Shown piece after piece: positions 8,816 through 17,249 of a stretch of DNA of 64,000 bases. The notes under the pieces were generated by a model. That model was not told where the DNA came from, did not search any database, and saw only the letters and a list, made by a program, of their open reading frames with translations. The stretch spans positions 1 through 64,000 of the forward strand of contig NZ_JAKUHT010000003.1 in NCBI RefSeq assembly GCF_022436705.1, written 5' to 3'. A program made the translations under genes and the position numbers. Within the stretch, counting starts at the first letter, position 1. Each line of letters starts with the position of its first letter. This DNA comes from Nocardioides sp. CFH 31398 (GTDB taxonomy: Bacteria; Actinomycetota; Actinomycetes; Propionibacteriales; Nocardioidaceae).

Positions 8816-9625
8816 TCACTTCCCCATCATGGCGGTCACGAGACCGCCGAGGTCGGTCTCGGCGGGCGCGAGCTCGCGGTGGTTCACGCCCTCGTGCAGG
8901 ACGACGAACCGGTCGGCGACCTCGAAGAGGTCCTGGAGGCGGTGGGTGATCAGGACGACGCTCACGCCGCGGGCGGAGACGTCGCGGATCAGCTGCAGGG
9001 TCATCTCGACCTCGCGGGCCGCGAGCGCGGCGGTGGGCTCGTCGAGCACCAGCACCTTCGGCTCGAAGGTGACCGCGCGGGCGATGGCGATGGCCTGACG
9101 CTGACCGCCCGACATCGCGCCGACCATGCGGCGGGTGTCGGTGATGCGGATGTGGAGGGTGGCGAGGTCCTTCGCCGCCTCCTCGTGCATCCGCTTGGTG
9201 TCCATCCGCCGGCTGAACGGGCGGTAGAGCTCGCGGCCGAGGAACAGGTTGCCGGCGACGTCGACGTCGTTGCAGAGCGCGAGGTCCTGGTAGACCATCT
9301 CGATCCCGGCCGCGCGGGCCGCCCGCGGGCCGGAGCCCGCGAGCGGCACGCCGTCCACCCGGATCTCGCCGCGGTCGGGGGTGACCGCACCGGCGAGCAT
9401 CTTCATGAGGGTGGACTTGCCGGCGCCGTTGTCGCCGACGAGGCCGACGACCTCCCCGCGGCGGACCGTGAGGTCCACCCCGCGGAGCACGTCGAGGGCG
9501 CCGAAGCTCTTGGTGATCCCGCGCATCTCGACGCGGGGCTCACCGATCCGGCCGCTCCCCGTGTCGGGCCCGGCGTCGGGCCCGGCGTCGGGCCCCGAGG
9601 CCCTCTGCTTGTCGAGGTCCGTCAC
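8816..9625 (-). CDS. ABC transporter ATP-binding protein, sugar type, single NBD
   Basis: A 269-residue ATPase with one nucleotide-binding domain: Walker A GDNGAGKST (64-72), Q-loop YQD, signature MSGGQRQ (171-177), Walker B VLVLDEP (191-197) and the switch His in LITHR. RbsA proteins usually carry two fused NBDs (about 500 residues), so this half-size form must act as a homodimer. The N-terminus carries a GPDAGPDAGPDTG stretch encoded by three near-identical 12-bp units (about 9567-9600), a low-complexity expansion outside the ATPase fold. The GTG start overlaps the stop of the binding-protein gene (GTGA). Confidence 0.92.
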   Translation of the reverse strand: MTDLDKQRASGPDAGPDAGPDTGSGRIGEPRVEMRGITKSFGALDVLRGVDLTVRRGEVVGLVGDNGAGKSTLMKMLAGAVTPDRGEIRVDGVPLAGSGPRAARAAGIEMVYQDLALCNDVDVAGNLFLGRELYRPFSRRMDTKRMHEEAAKDLATLHIRITDTRRMVGAMSGGQRQAIAIARAVTFEPKVLVLDEPTAALAAREVEMTLQLIRDVSARGVSVVLITHRLQDLFEVADRFVVLHEGVNHRELAPAETDLGGLVTAMMGK

Positions 9626-10593
9626 TGGAAGATCTCGCGGTACGGGTCGACGTTCTCGGACGTCACGATGGTGATCGGGACGTCGATGAAGCCCTGCGGC
9701 TCCTCGCCGTCGAGGATCGCGGCGAGCTCGTTGACCGCCTCGACGCCCTCCTGCTTCGGGTCCTGCTGGACGACGGCGGTGACGAGGCCGGAGTCGATGC
9801 CGGCGATGACCTCGGCGGTGAGGTCCCAGCCGATGACCTTCGTGTCGGCGTCCGCGTCGAGGGCGGCGACGGCGCCGACGGTGGCCGGCTCGCCGGTGGT
9901 GTAGACGAAGTCGAGGTCGGGCTGGGCGGTGACGAGGTCCTGCGCCGCGGTGGCGGCCTGCTCCTGGACGTTCTCGCCGTCGACGGCCTGGGTGAAGGTG
10001 GCGCCCTCGTTGTCGACGACGGTGCGGAAGGAGTCCTCGCGCTGGTTCTGGATGAACGAGCTGCGCGCGTCGACGATGCCGTACGACGCGCCGTCGGCGA
10101 GGCCCTCGTCGACGACCCACTGGCCGGCCTCGGTGCCGGCGGCCTCGTTGTCGACGCCGACGAAGGTGTCGACGGCGCCGTCCTCGAGCTCGGCGTCGAT
10201 GGCGACCGAGCGGATGCCGGCCTGGGTGGCCTGCTCGACGGCGGGCAGGACGCCGTTGACGTCGATCGCGACGACGATCAGGCCGGTCACGCCCTGGGAG
10301 ACGAAGTTCTCGATGTCGCTGTTCTGCTTGGCGGCGTCGTTGTTGGCGTTGGCGATCTGCAGCTCGCAGCCGGCCTCGTCGGCCGCCTCCTGGGCGCCCT
10401 CGTTCATCTGGGTGAAGAAGGCGGCGGTCTGGTTGATCTGCGTCATGCCGATGACGCACTCGTCGGCGGGCTCGCCCGCCTCGCCGGTCGAGGACTCCTC
10501 GTTGCCGGTCGAGCACGCGGAGAGCAGCAGGGGGACGGTCGCCAGGGCGGCGAGGGCGGTGGTGCGACGGCGGGTCGTCGAGGGACGGGTCAT
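9622..10593 (-). CDS. ABC transporter substrate-binding lipoprotein, RbsB-like
   Basis: A 323-residue periplasmic-binding-protein type I (Peripla_BP_4) lipoprotein that captures the operon's ligand outside the membrane. The N-terminus is basic, then hydrophobic, ending in the lipobox LLSAC (Cys about 27). After a Ser/Glu-rich linker the mature domain starts ECVIGMTQINQTAAFFTQMNEGAQEAADEAGCELQIAN, with typical RbsB features such as FVSQGVTGLIVVAID and FVYTTGEPATVGAVAALD. It is the first gene of the operon, with an SD-like GAGGA before the ATG and an operator-like element about 20 bp upstream. Ligand: ribose, a ribonucleoside or a related compound, inferred from the other genes. Confidence 0.92.
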   Translation of the reverse strand: MTRPSTTRRRTTALAALATVPLLLSACSTGNEESSTGEAGEPADECVIGMTQINQTAAFFTQMNEGAQEAADEAGCELQIANANNDAAKQNSDIENFVSQGVTGLIVVAIDVNGVLPAVEQATQAGIRSVAIDAELEDGAVDTFVGVDNEAAGTEAGQWVVDEGLADGASYGIVDARSSFIQNQREDSFRTVVDNEGATFTQAVDGENVQEQAATAAQDLVTAQPDLDFVYTTGEPATVGAVAALDADADTKVIGWDLTAEVIAGIDSGLVTAVVQQDPKQEGVEAVNELAAILDGEEPQGFIDVPITIVTSENVDPYREIFQ

Positions 10594-10611
10594 CGGGGGA
10601 TCCTCTGAGTT

Positions 10612-10691
10612 CGGAAATCGTTTGCCGAGAGGTTCCGGACTCTGGCAGAGAGCCAGGTCACACGTCTAGGGTCTAACCGGAAATCGTTTGC
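10612..10691. promoter_or_regulatory. pair of identical LacI-type operator sites in the divergent intergenic region
   Basis: The 14-mer CGGAAATCGTTTGC occurs twice in the same orientation, at 10612-10625 and 10678-10691, 66 bp (about six helical turns) apart. It is an imperfect dyad around a central CG (GGAAAT-CG-TTTGCC), the form expected for LacI-family operators. One site lies just before the binding-protein gene and the other just before the lacI gene. This suggests autoregulation, and possibly repression by looping. Confidence 0.7.
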
Positions 10692-10729
10692 AGACGTAAC
10701 AGCGCCGTCACATGGGGAGGTCCGGAGCC

Positions 10730-11716
10730 GTGTCCCGCACCCGCGCCGCGACCATGGCGGACGTCGCCCGCCTCGCCGGCGTCTCGACCGCGACGGTCTC
10801 GCGGGTGCTCTCCGGCACCCGCGCCGTCGACCCCGCGATGGCGCAGCGCGTCACCGACGCGGCCGGTCGTCTCGACTACCGGATCAACCTGCTCGGCCGC
10901 GGCCTGCGTCGCACCTCGACGTCCACCGTCGGGCTGGTGCTGCCCGACCTGCGCAACCCGTTCTTCTCCGCGCTCGGCCAGCACCTGGCCCGCGCCTTCG
11001 CCGACTCCGAGGTCGACCTGCTGCTCTTCAGCGCCGACGACTCGATCACCACCGAGGTGCGCGGCGTCCGGTCGTTCCTCGGGCGTCAGGTCGACGCCCT
11101 GGTGCTCATCCCCGTGCACGAGGAACGCAGTGCCGAGGCGGTCGCGCTCGCGGCGTCGTCGGTGCGCACGGTCCAGCTCGACCGGCGGGTCCCGGGCACG
11201 GCGGCGTCGTACGTCGGGGTGTCGAACCGCGACGGCGTCGCCCTCGTCCACGACCACCTCGCCGCGGCCGCCGACCTCGACGCCCAGCCGGTGACCTACG
11301 TCGGTGCCGTGCCCGACAGCTCCTCGGCCCACGAGCGGCTGGACGCCGTCCGCCGCTGGTTCGGCGCGGACGTCGACTGCCTGCTGGGCGACTTCTCGGC
11401 CGCCTGGGGACGCGAGGCGGCCTCACGCCTGCTGGGGGACGGCGCCGCCGCCGGCACGCTCGTCTGCGCCGCGGACGTCATCGCCGCGGGCGCGGTGGCG
11501 CACCTGCTCTCCGCCGGGCACCGCGTGCCCGACGACTTCCGCGTCACCGGCTTCGACGGCGTGGGCGCCGAGCTGACGCACCCGTCGTTGACGACGGTGC
11601 GTCAGCCGGTCGAGGTGATGGCGGCGGCTATCCGCGACCTCGTCGTGTCGGAGGAGGACGCCTCCGCGCGCTGGTTCGAGCCCACGCTGGTGGTGGGCGG
11701 CACGAGCCCCGCGTAG
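10730..11716 (+). CDS. LacI family transcriptional regulator
   Basis: A LacI/GalR repressor of about 328 residues. The helix-turn-helix ATMADVARLAGVSTATVSRVLSGTRAV near the N-terminus and the hinge-helix DNA reader region (YRINLLGRGLRR) are followed by a periplasmic-binding-protein-like sensor domain (GLVLPDLRNPFFSALGQHL; C-terminal DDFRVTGFDGVGAELTHPSLTTVRQP). I prefer the GTG at 10730 because GGAGG (10716-10720) lies 9 nt upstream; an in-frame ATG at 10712 has no SD and would add six residues. Divergent from the nucleoside/ribose operon and almost certainly its local repressor, responding to an imported or derived sugar. Confidence 0.9.
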   Translation: MSRTRAATMADVARLAGVSTATVSRVLSGTRAVDPAMAQRVTDAAGRLDYRINLLGRGLRRTSTSTVGLVLPDLRNPFFSALGQHLARAFADSEVDLLLFSADDSITTEVRGVRSFLGRQVDALVLIPVHEERSAEAVALAASSVRTVQLDRRVPGTAASYVGVSNRDGVALVHDHLAAAADLDAQPVTYVGAVPDSSSAHERLDAVRRWFGADVDCLLGDFSAAWGREAASRLLGDGAAAGTLVCAADVIAAGAVAHLLSAGHRVPDDFRVTGFDGVGAELTHPSLTTVRQPVEVMAAAIRDLVVSEEDASARWFEPTLVVGGTSPA

Positions 11717-11732
11717 ACGCCGAGTCGGCCGA

Positions 11733-11960
11733 TCAGGCGTGGCCGGCGGAGGCCTCCGGCCCGTCGACCTCCTGCGGCTTGTCGTCCGGGGTGGCGGCCC
11801 GCTCGGCCTCCTCCTCGGAGATGGTCACGCCCGCGACGGGGTTGCCGCCGCTGGTGCCGGCGTCCTCGTGGTCGGTGCCGGTGGCGTCGGTGCCGGTGGC
11901 GTCGGCGCGGGGCTTCTCGGCGTCGCCGCCCTGGTCGGTGTGCTGGTCGGGGGTGCTCAT
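11733..11960 (-). CDS. small acidic hypothetical protein coupled to ackA
   Basis: A 75-residue, very acidic, disordered-looking protein (many Asp, Glu, Thr, Gly; an ADATGTDATGTD repeat). No signal peptide, membrane segment or known domain is seen. Its ATG overlaps the stop codon of ackA (ATGA at 11957-11960), which supports real, coupled translation. Its stop lies 16 bp from the end of the convergent lacI gene. Function unknown. Confidence 0.55.
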   Translation of the reverse strand: MSTPDQHTDQGGDAEKPRADATGTDATGTDHEDAGTSGGNPVAGVTISEEEAERAATPDDKPQEVDGPEASAGHA

Positions 11961-13177
11961 GGACCCACCGTAGGACCAGCCGCCGCAGTCACGACCTCCA
12001 CCGTCTGCCGCGCGATCTCCCACTCCTCGTCGGTGGGGACGACGAGCACGGCGACCGCGGCTTCGTCCGGCGAGATGCGGGTCGCGGACGACGGCCCGCG
12101 GGCGGCGTCGTTGCGCCCGGCGTCCACCTCGATGCCGAGGTGGGCCAGCCCGGCGAGCGCCCGGGCGCGGACGGGTGCCGCGTTCTCCCCCACCCCGCCG
12201 GTGAGGACGACGGCGTCGAGCCCGCCGAGGGCGGCGAGGTAGGCGCCGACGTACGCGCGGACGCGGTGGCAGTAGACGTCGAGCGCGAGCTCGGCGTCCG
12301 CGCTGCCCGCCTCGGCGGCCGCGACCACGCCCCGCACGTCGTTGTCGCCCGCGAGCCCCCGCAGCCCGGAGGACGCGTTGAGCGCCCGGTCGACGTCGTC
12401 CGCGGAGAGGCCGAGCTCGCGGCGCACGTGGCCGAGGACGGCGGGGTCGAGGTCGCCGGAGCGCGAACCCATGACGAGGCCCTCCAGCGGGGTCAGGCCC
12501 ATGGAGGTCTCGACCGAGCGGCCGCCGTCCACCGCGGTCGCCGAGGCGCCGTTGCCGAGGTGCAGCACGATCTGCTTCGTCTCCTCGATCGGTCGGCCCA
12601 GGGCCGCGGCGGCCGCGCGGGAGACGAACGCGACGGAGGTGCCGTGGAAGCCGTAGCGACGCACCCCGGCCTCCCGCCACGCCGCGGGGACGGCGTAGGT
12701 GTGGGCGGCCACGGGGAGCGTGGCGTGGAACGCGGTGTCGAAGACCGCCACGTGCGGCAGGTCGGCGAAGAGCCGCCGCGCGGCCTCGAGACCGACCGCG
12801 TTGGCGGGGTTGTGCAGGGGCGCGAGCGGTGCGAGCCCGTGGACGGCGGCGACCAGGTCGTCGTCCACCAGCACGGGCTCGGAGAAGCGGGTGCCGCCGT
12901 GGACGACGCGGTGCCCGACGGCGACCAGCCCGAGGTGGGCGAGGTCGGGGCCGTGGGCGGCGAACGCGTCCAGCGCAGCCGCGACGGCGGCCTCGTGGTC
13001 GGCGACGTCGACCTCGACGACGCGCTCCTCGCCGTCGACGGCGTGGACGACGCGGCTGCCGGGCTCGCCGATCCGCTCGACGAGACCGGAGGCGGCGACG
13101 GTGCCGTCGTCGGCGTCGACGACGCGGTACTTCAGCGACGAGGACCCGGTGTTCAGCACCAGGACGGGGGCGCTCAC
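11957..13177 (-). CDS. ackA: acetate kinase
   Basis: A 406-residue ASKHA-fold kinase interconverting acetyl phosphate + ADP and acetate + ATP. The two acetokinase signatures are clear: VLVLNTGSSSLKY at the N-terminus and RRYGFHGTSVAFVSRAAA in the middle. The phosphate loop region HLGNGASATAV and VLTGGVGENAAPVRARAL complete the active site. The GTG start overlaps the pta stop (GTGA), and the stop overlaps the next small gene (ATGA). With pta it forms the classical acetyl-CoA to acetate overflow/ATP-yielding pathway. Confidence 0.96.
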   Translation of the reverse strand: MSAPVLVLNTGSSSLKYRVVDADDGTVAASGLVERIGEPGSRVVHAVDGEERVVEVDVADHEAAVAAALDAFAAHGPDLAHLGLVAVGHRVVHGGTRFSEPVLVDDDLVAAVHGLAPLAPLHNPANAVGLEAARRLFADLPHVAVFDTAFHATLPVAAHTYAVPAAWREAGVRRYGFHGTSVAFVSRAAAAALGRPIEETKQIVLHLGNGASATAVDGGRSVETSMGLTPLEGLVMGSRSGDLDPAVLGHVRRELGLSADDVDRALNASSGLRGLAGDNDVRGVVAAAEAGSADAELALDVYCHRVRAYVGAYLAALGGLDAVVLTGGVGENAAPVRARALAGLAHLGIEVDAGRNDAARGPSSATRISPDEAAVAVLVVPTDEEWEIARQTVEVVTAAAGPTVGP

Positions 13178-15285
13178 GAGGCGCCCATCTCCTGCGCCTG
13201 GATCGCCGTGATGGCCACGGTGCCGACGATGTCGCGCACGTCCGCGCCCCGCGACAGGTCGTTCACCGGCTTCGCCAGCCCCTGGAGCACCGGGCCGACC
13301 GCGACGGCCCCGGCGGAGCGCTGGACCGCCTTGTAGGTGTTGTTGCCCGTGTTGAGGTCGGGGAAGACGAAGACGGTCGCCTGCCCGGCGACGGTGGAGC
13401 CGGGCAGCTTCGTCGCCGCGACCGCGGAGTCGATGGCGGCGTCGTACTGGATGGGGCCCTCGACGGGCAGGTCCGGACGCCGCTCGCGGACCAGACGGGT
13501 GGCCTCGGCGACCTTGTCGACGTCGCTGCCCGCGCCCGAGGTGCCCGTGGAGTAGGACAGCATCGCGACGCGCGGCTCGATCCCGAACGCGGTCGCGGTC
13601 TCCGCGGACGACAGCGCGATGTCGGCCAGCTGGGTGGCGGTGGGGTCGGGGTTGATCGCGCAGTCGCCGTAGACGAGCACGCGGTCGGGCAGGCACATGA
13701 AGAACACCGACGACACGGTCGAGACGCCGGGCGGGGTGCGGATGACCTCCAGCGCCGGGCGGACCGTCGAGGCGGTGGAGTGCGCGGCGCCGGACACCAT
13801 CCCGTCGGCGAGGCCGGTCTCGACCATGAGGGTGCCGCAGTAGGACACGTCGACGACGAGCTCGCGCGCGTCGGCGAGCTCGACGCCGCGGTGCGCGCGG
13901 CGCTCGGCGTACAGCGCGGCGAAGCGCTCCACCAGCTCGGGGTCGTGCGGGTCGACGACCTCCACGTCGCCCAGGTCGACGCCGACCTCGGCGGAGCGGG
14001 CGCGGACGGCGCGCGGGTCGCCGAGCAGGACGGGCCGCGCCACCCCGCGCCGCACGACGACCTCGGCGGCCCGCAGCACGCGCTCGTCGAGCCCCTCCGG
14101 CAGCACGATCCGCTGGAGCGAGGCGCCCGCGCGGTCGAGCAGCTGGTGCTCGAACATCAGCGGCGTCACCGTCGCGGACGGGGTCAGCTCGAGACGGTCG
14201 AGCAGGGCGTCGCCGTCGACGTGGGCGGCGAACAGCGCGGTCGCGGTCGCGAGCTTGCGCGGCGAGTCGCGCGTCAGGCGGCCGCGGACGTCGTTCAGCG
14301 CCGAGGTGGTCGCGTGGGTGCCGAGGTCGGTGGCGACGATCGGGGTGGCCGAGCCGAGCCCGTCCAGCAGCCGCCCCACCTGCGGCGGGAGGTCGAGGCC
14401 ACCGTTGAGCACGATCCCGGAGGACCGGGGGAAGCCCTCCGAGCGCTGCGCCATCAGCACGCCGAGCACGATCTCGGGGCGGTCGCCCGGGGTGACGACG
14501 ACGGCGCCCTCGAGGAGCCGGTCGAGCACGTGCGGCAGGGTCATCGCGGCGACGACGACGCCGGTCACCTCGGTGCCGAGCAGCGCCGCGTCGCCGCTGA
14601 CCAGGCGGCCGTCGATCGCGGCCGCCAGCTCGCCCATCGACGGGGCGCCGAGGAGCGGCTCGTCGGGGAGCGCGAAGCCGGGGGCGTCGCCGAGCGTGAC
14701 CGCGTCGCGGGCGGCGGCGAGGGCCCGGTCCATCCCGTCGTCCCCGCCGGTCACCCGGTTCGCGACGACGCCGAGGAGGGTCGCGTGGTGGCCCCGCAGC
14801 TCGTCGGCGGTGACGGTCGCGAGGGTGTGCAGCTCGGCGGCCGACAGCCCGGCCGCGCCGAGGGTCAGGAGCACGGGCGCCCCGAGGTTGGCGGCGACGG
14901 AGGCGTTGAAGGCGAACTCGGCGGGGTTGCCGACGTCGGTGAAGTCGCTGCCGACGACCACGACCGCGTCGCTCTGCGCGGCGACGGCGTGGAAGCGCTC
15001 GACGATCCGTTCCATCGCGGCGGCGGGGTCGGCGTGGACGTCCTCGTAGGCGACGCCCGCGCACTCGTCGTACGACAGCCCGACCGCGTCGTGGCCGACG
15101 AGGAGGTCGAGCACGTAGTCGCGCGTGCCCCCACGGCCGTCCCCGCGGACGACCGGGCGGAACACCCCGACCCGCTCGACGCGCCGCGACAGCGCCTCGA
15201 CGACGCCGAGGGCGACCGTGGACTTGCCGGTCCAGCCGGTCGGCGCGGCGACGTACACGGCGCGAGCACTCACCGGACCCGTCAC
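13174..15285 (-). CDS. pta: phosphate acetyltransferase (long, P-loop/DRTGG form)
   Basis: A 703-residue phosphotransacetylase converting acetyl-CoA + Pi to acetyl phosphate. It is the long form: an N-terminal P-loop NTPase-like domain (APTGWTGKST, about 14-23; VVVVGSDF), a central DRTGG-type regulatory domain, and the C-terminal PTA_PTB catalytic domain from about 375 (LQRIVLPEGLDERVLRAAE, SYSTGTSGAGSDVDKV, EGPIQYDAAID, FPDLNTGNNTYKAVQR). The GTG start at 15285 overlaps the stop of the upstream oxidoreductase gene (15282-15285). It is coupled to ackA downstream by another GTGA overlap. Confidence 0.96.
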   Translation of the reverse strand: MTGPVSARAVYVAAPTGWTGKSTVALGVVEALSRRVERVGVFRPVVRGDGRGGTRDYVLDLLVGHDAVGLSYDECAGVAYEDVHADPAAAMERIVERFHAVAAQSDAVVVVGSDFTDVGNPAEFAFNASVAANLGAPVLLTLGAAGLSAAELHTLATVTADELRGHHATLLGVVANRVTGGDDGMDRALAAARDAVTLGDAPGFALPDEPLLGAPSMGELAAAIDGRLVSGDAALLGTEVTGVVVAAMTLPHVLDRLLEGAVVVTPGDRPEIVLGVLMAQRSEGFPRSSGIVLNGGLDLPPQVGRLLDGLGSATPIVATDLGTHATTSALNDVRGRLTRDSPRKLATATALFAAHVDGDALLDRLELTPSATVTPLMFEHQLLDRAGASLQRIVLPEGLDERVLRAAEVVVRRGVARPVLLGDPRAVRARSAEVGVDLGDVEVVDPHDPELVERFAALYAERRAHRGVELADARELVVDVSYCGTLMVETGLADGMVSGAAHSTASTVRPALEVIRTPPGVSTVSSVFFMCLPDRVLVYGDCAINPDPTATQLADIALSSAETATAFGIEPRVAMLSYSTGTSGAGSDVDKVAEATRLVRERRPDLPVEGPIQYDAAIDSAVAATKLPGSTVAGQATVFVFPDLNTGNNTYKAVQRSAGAVAVGPVLQGLAKPVNDLSRGADVRDIVGTVAITAIQAQEMGAS

Positions 15286-16223
15286 GGGAGGAGGGCGATC
15301 TTCCCGCCGGGGTGCTGGCCCCGGAGGAACGCGGCCGCCTCGAGGGCGTCGGCCAACGGGTAGGTGCGGGCCAACGGGACCTCCAGATGGCCCTCGCGGG
15401 CCAGTCGCACGAGCTCGGGCCGGATGCGGTCACGGTAGGCCTGCGAGGCGGGCATCCGCCCGGCGATCGCCCGGATCCCCTCGGCCTCCGCGCGGGCGAA
15501 CGCCGCGATGGTGACCAGACGCTCCTTCGCGACCAGCGCCAGGGACACGTCGATCGCCTCGTCGGTGCCGACGCAGTCGAGGGCGGCGTCGACGCCGGCC
15601 CAGCCCCGCTCGGCCGCCGCGTCGCGGACGCGCTGCTCGAGCCCCTCGCCGTACGTCACGGGGACCCCGCCGTAGCGGCGGACGACGTCGTGGTTGGCCT
15701 CGCTCGCCGTGCCGATCGCGTGGACGCCGGCGACGCGCGCCTGCTGCAGCACGCTGACGCCGACCGCGCCGGAGGCGCCGTGCACGAGGACGGTCTCCCC
15801 GGACCTCGCGCCCGTCACGTGGAGCATCTCGGCGGCGGTGCTGCCGGCGAGCAGGAGGTTGGCGGCCTGCTCGACCCCGATCTCGGCGGGGCGGTGCAGG
15901 ACGTCCTTCGCGGGGACGGTCACCTCGGTCGCCCACCCGCCGGTGATGCGGAAGGCGAGGACCTCGTCGCCCTCGGCGACGGCTCCGGTGACGATCTCGG
16001 TGTCGGGCCCGACGGCCGTGATCGTCCCGGCCACCTCGTAGCCCACGGGCTTCGGGAAGTCGGCCACCTCGCCGCCGGCGACGTGCTTGTAGTCGGCGGG
16101 GTTCATCCCGGCGGCCCGGACGGCGATCGTCACCTCCCCCGGCCCCGGCGGCGGGGTGTCCACCTCGGTGAACGAGAGGACGTCGAGGTCCCCGGGACGG
16201 CTGGCGATCCACTGCTGGGCCAT
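15282..16223 (-). CDS. zinc-free quinone oxidoreductase-like NADP-dependent dehydrogenase
   Basis: A 313-residue MDR-superfamily protein. The N-terminal GroES-like half includes PPPGPGEVTIAVRAAGMNPADYK, a quinone-oxidoreductase signature, and lacks the catalytic and structural zinc ligands of alcohol dehydrogenases. The cofactor half carries VLVHGASGAVGVSVLQQARVAG. I start at the ATG at 16223 (MAQQWIASRPG); the open frame upstream is low-complexity and has no family similarity. The start of pta overlaps its stop by 4 bp, so the three genes are probably co-transcribed, although no metabolic link to acetate is known. Confidence 0.88.
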   Translation of the reverse strand: MAQQWIASRPGDLDVLSFTEVDTPPPGPGEVTIAVRAAGMNPADYKHVAGGEVADFPKPVGYEVAGTITAVGPDTEIVTGAVAEGDEVLAFRITGGWATEVTVPAKDVLHRPAEIGVEQAANLLLAGSTAAEMLHVTGARSGETVLVHGASGAVGVSVLQQARVAGVHAIGTASEANHDVVRRYGGVPVTYGEGLEQRVRDAAAERGWAGVDAALDCVGTDEAIDVSLALVAKERLVTIAAFARAEAEGIRAIAGRMPASQAYRDRIRPELVRLAREGHLEVPLARTYPLADALEAAAFLRGQHPGGKIALLP

Positions 16224-16278
16224 GTCCGGGGCAACGGACGACGCCGGGGACCTGTTCCCCCCGCGGCGACTGTACGAA

Positions 16279-16312
16279 GCCCCGCCCGTGCCCCCATGGG
16301 CACCGGCGGGGC
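16279..16312. terminator. strong GC hairpin in the divergent intergenic region
   Basis: A 15-bp stem with one mismatch (GCCCCGCCCGTGCCC / GGGCACCGGCGGGGC) and a CCAT loop. The stem looks like a standard actinobacterial terminator, but it sits between two divergent genes, where neither needs one. No T-run follows on either strand. It could insulate the two promoters or end an unseen short transcript. Confidence 0.4.
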
Positions 16313-16378
16313 CTCGCAACACCCCATGTGCGGGAGGACGGTAAGCAGGTGCCCGCCCGATCTCCTCGGTTGTTTCAC

Positions 16379-16396
16379 GATTCGTTTTGCTGAATC
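16379..16396. promoter_or_regulatory. possible operator in an AT-rich promoter patch
   Basis: The dyad GATTC-N8-GAATC lies in a conspicuously AT-rich stretch (about 16368-16400) upstream of the SDR gene starting at 16455. Such a patch in otherwise extreme-GC sequence suggests promoter/operator DNA. The arms are only 5 bp, so this is tentative. Confidence 0.3.
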
Positions 16397-16454
16397 AATG
16401 GCTCGTCCGGACCAGCGTCGGGAACATCGCCCGCGGGTACCGCGCTGGCCGGTC

Positions 16455-17249
16455 ATGCAGATCGATCTCACCGGCCGCACGGCGCTCGTCACCGGCTCCA
16501 GCCAGGGCATCGGCCTGGCCATCGCCACCGTCCTCGCCCGGGCCGGCGCCCGGGTCGCGCTCAACGGCCGGCGGGCCGACGCCCTCGAGGCGGCGGCCGC
16601 GACGGTGGTCGACGCCGCTCCCGGTGCCGAGGTGCTGCGGGTGGCGGGCGACCTCGGGACGACGGAGGGTGCCGCCTCGGTCGTCGAGCAGCTGCCGCAG
16701 GTCGACGTCCTCGTCAACAACCTCGGCGTCTTCGGCCAGCTCGACCCGTTCGAGGTCGACGACGAGACGTGGGAGCGGTACTTCCAGGTCAACGTGATGT
16801 CGGCCGTGCGGATGCTGCGGGCCCACCTGCCCGGCATGCGGGAGCGCGGCTGGGGCCGGGCGATCACGATCGCCAGCGACTCCGCCGTGGCGATCCCGGC
16901 GGAGATGATCCACTACGGCGTCACGAAGACCGCCCTGCTCGGCGTGACCCGCGGCTTCGCGAAGGCGGTCGCCGGGAGCGGCGTCACGGTCAACACGGTC
17001 GTCGCCGGCCCGACCCACACCCCGGGCGTGGAGGACTTCGTCGCCGAGATGGTCGGCACCGACGGGAGCTGGGACGAGCGCCAGCGCCGGTTCATGGTGG
17101 AGCACCGGCCGGCGTCGCTGGTGCAGCGGCTGCTGGAGCCGGAGGAGATCGCGAACGCCGTGCTGTACCTGGCCTCGGACCTCGCCTCGGCCACCACCGG
17201 CGGCGCCGTCCGCGCCGACGGCGGCTACGTGGACGCGATCCTCCCGTGA
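16455..17249 (+). CDS. SDR family oxidoreductase (FabG-like)
   Basis: A 264-residue classical short-chain dehydrogenase: TGSSQGIGLAIA cofactor motif (about 12-23), VLVNNLGVFG (the NNAG position reads NNLG), a catalytic Ser in TIASDSA and the YGVTK Tyr-Lys pair, then the C-terminal EIANAVLYLASDLASATTGGAVRADGGY. The ATG at 16455 (MQIDLTGRTALVTG) is chosen; an in-frame ATG at 16398 would add 19 basic residues with no family counterpart. Its stop overlaps the GTG of the next gene (GTGA). The substrate is unknown. Confidence 0.9.
   Translation: MQIDLTGRTALVTGSSQGIGLAIATVLARAGARVALNGRRADALEAAAATVVDAAPGAEVLRVAGDLGTTEGAASVVEQLPQVDVLVNNLGVFGQLDPFEVDDETWERYFQVNVMSAVRMLRAHLPGMRERGWGRAITIASDSAVAIPAEMIHYGVTKTALLGVTRGFAKAVAGSGVTVNTVVAGPTHTPGVEDFVAEMVGTDGSWDERQRRFMVEHRPASLVQRLLEPEEIANAVLYLASDLASATTGGAVRADGGYVDAILP

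Noticed and set aside
15282-16322. Longer N-terminus for the quinone oxidoreductase
   Set aside because: The extra 33 residues read through the hairpin region and do not resemble the family; the ATG at 16223 fits.
16224-16330. Cysteine attenuator with a short leader peptide (Met-Gly-Cys-Cys) on the minus strand
   Set aside because: The frame does not stop before the hairpin and no cysteine-biosynthesis gene follows.
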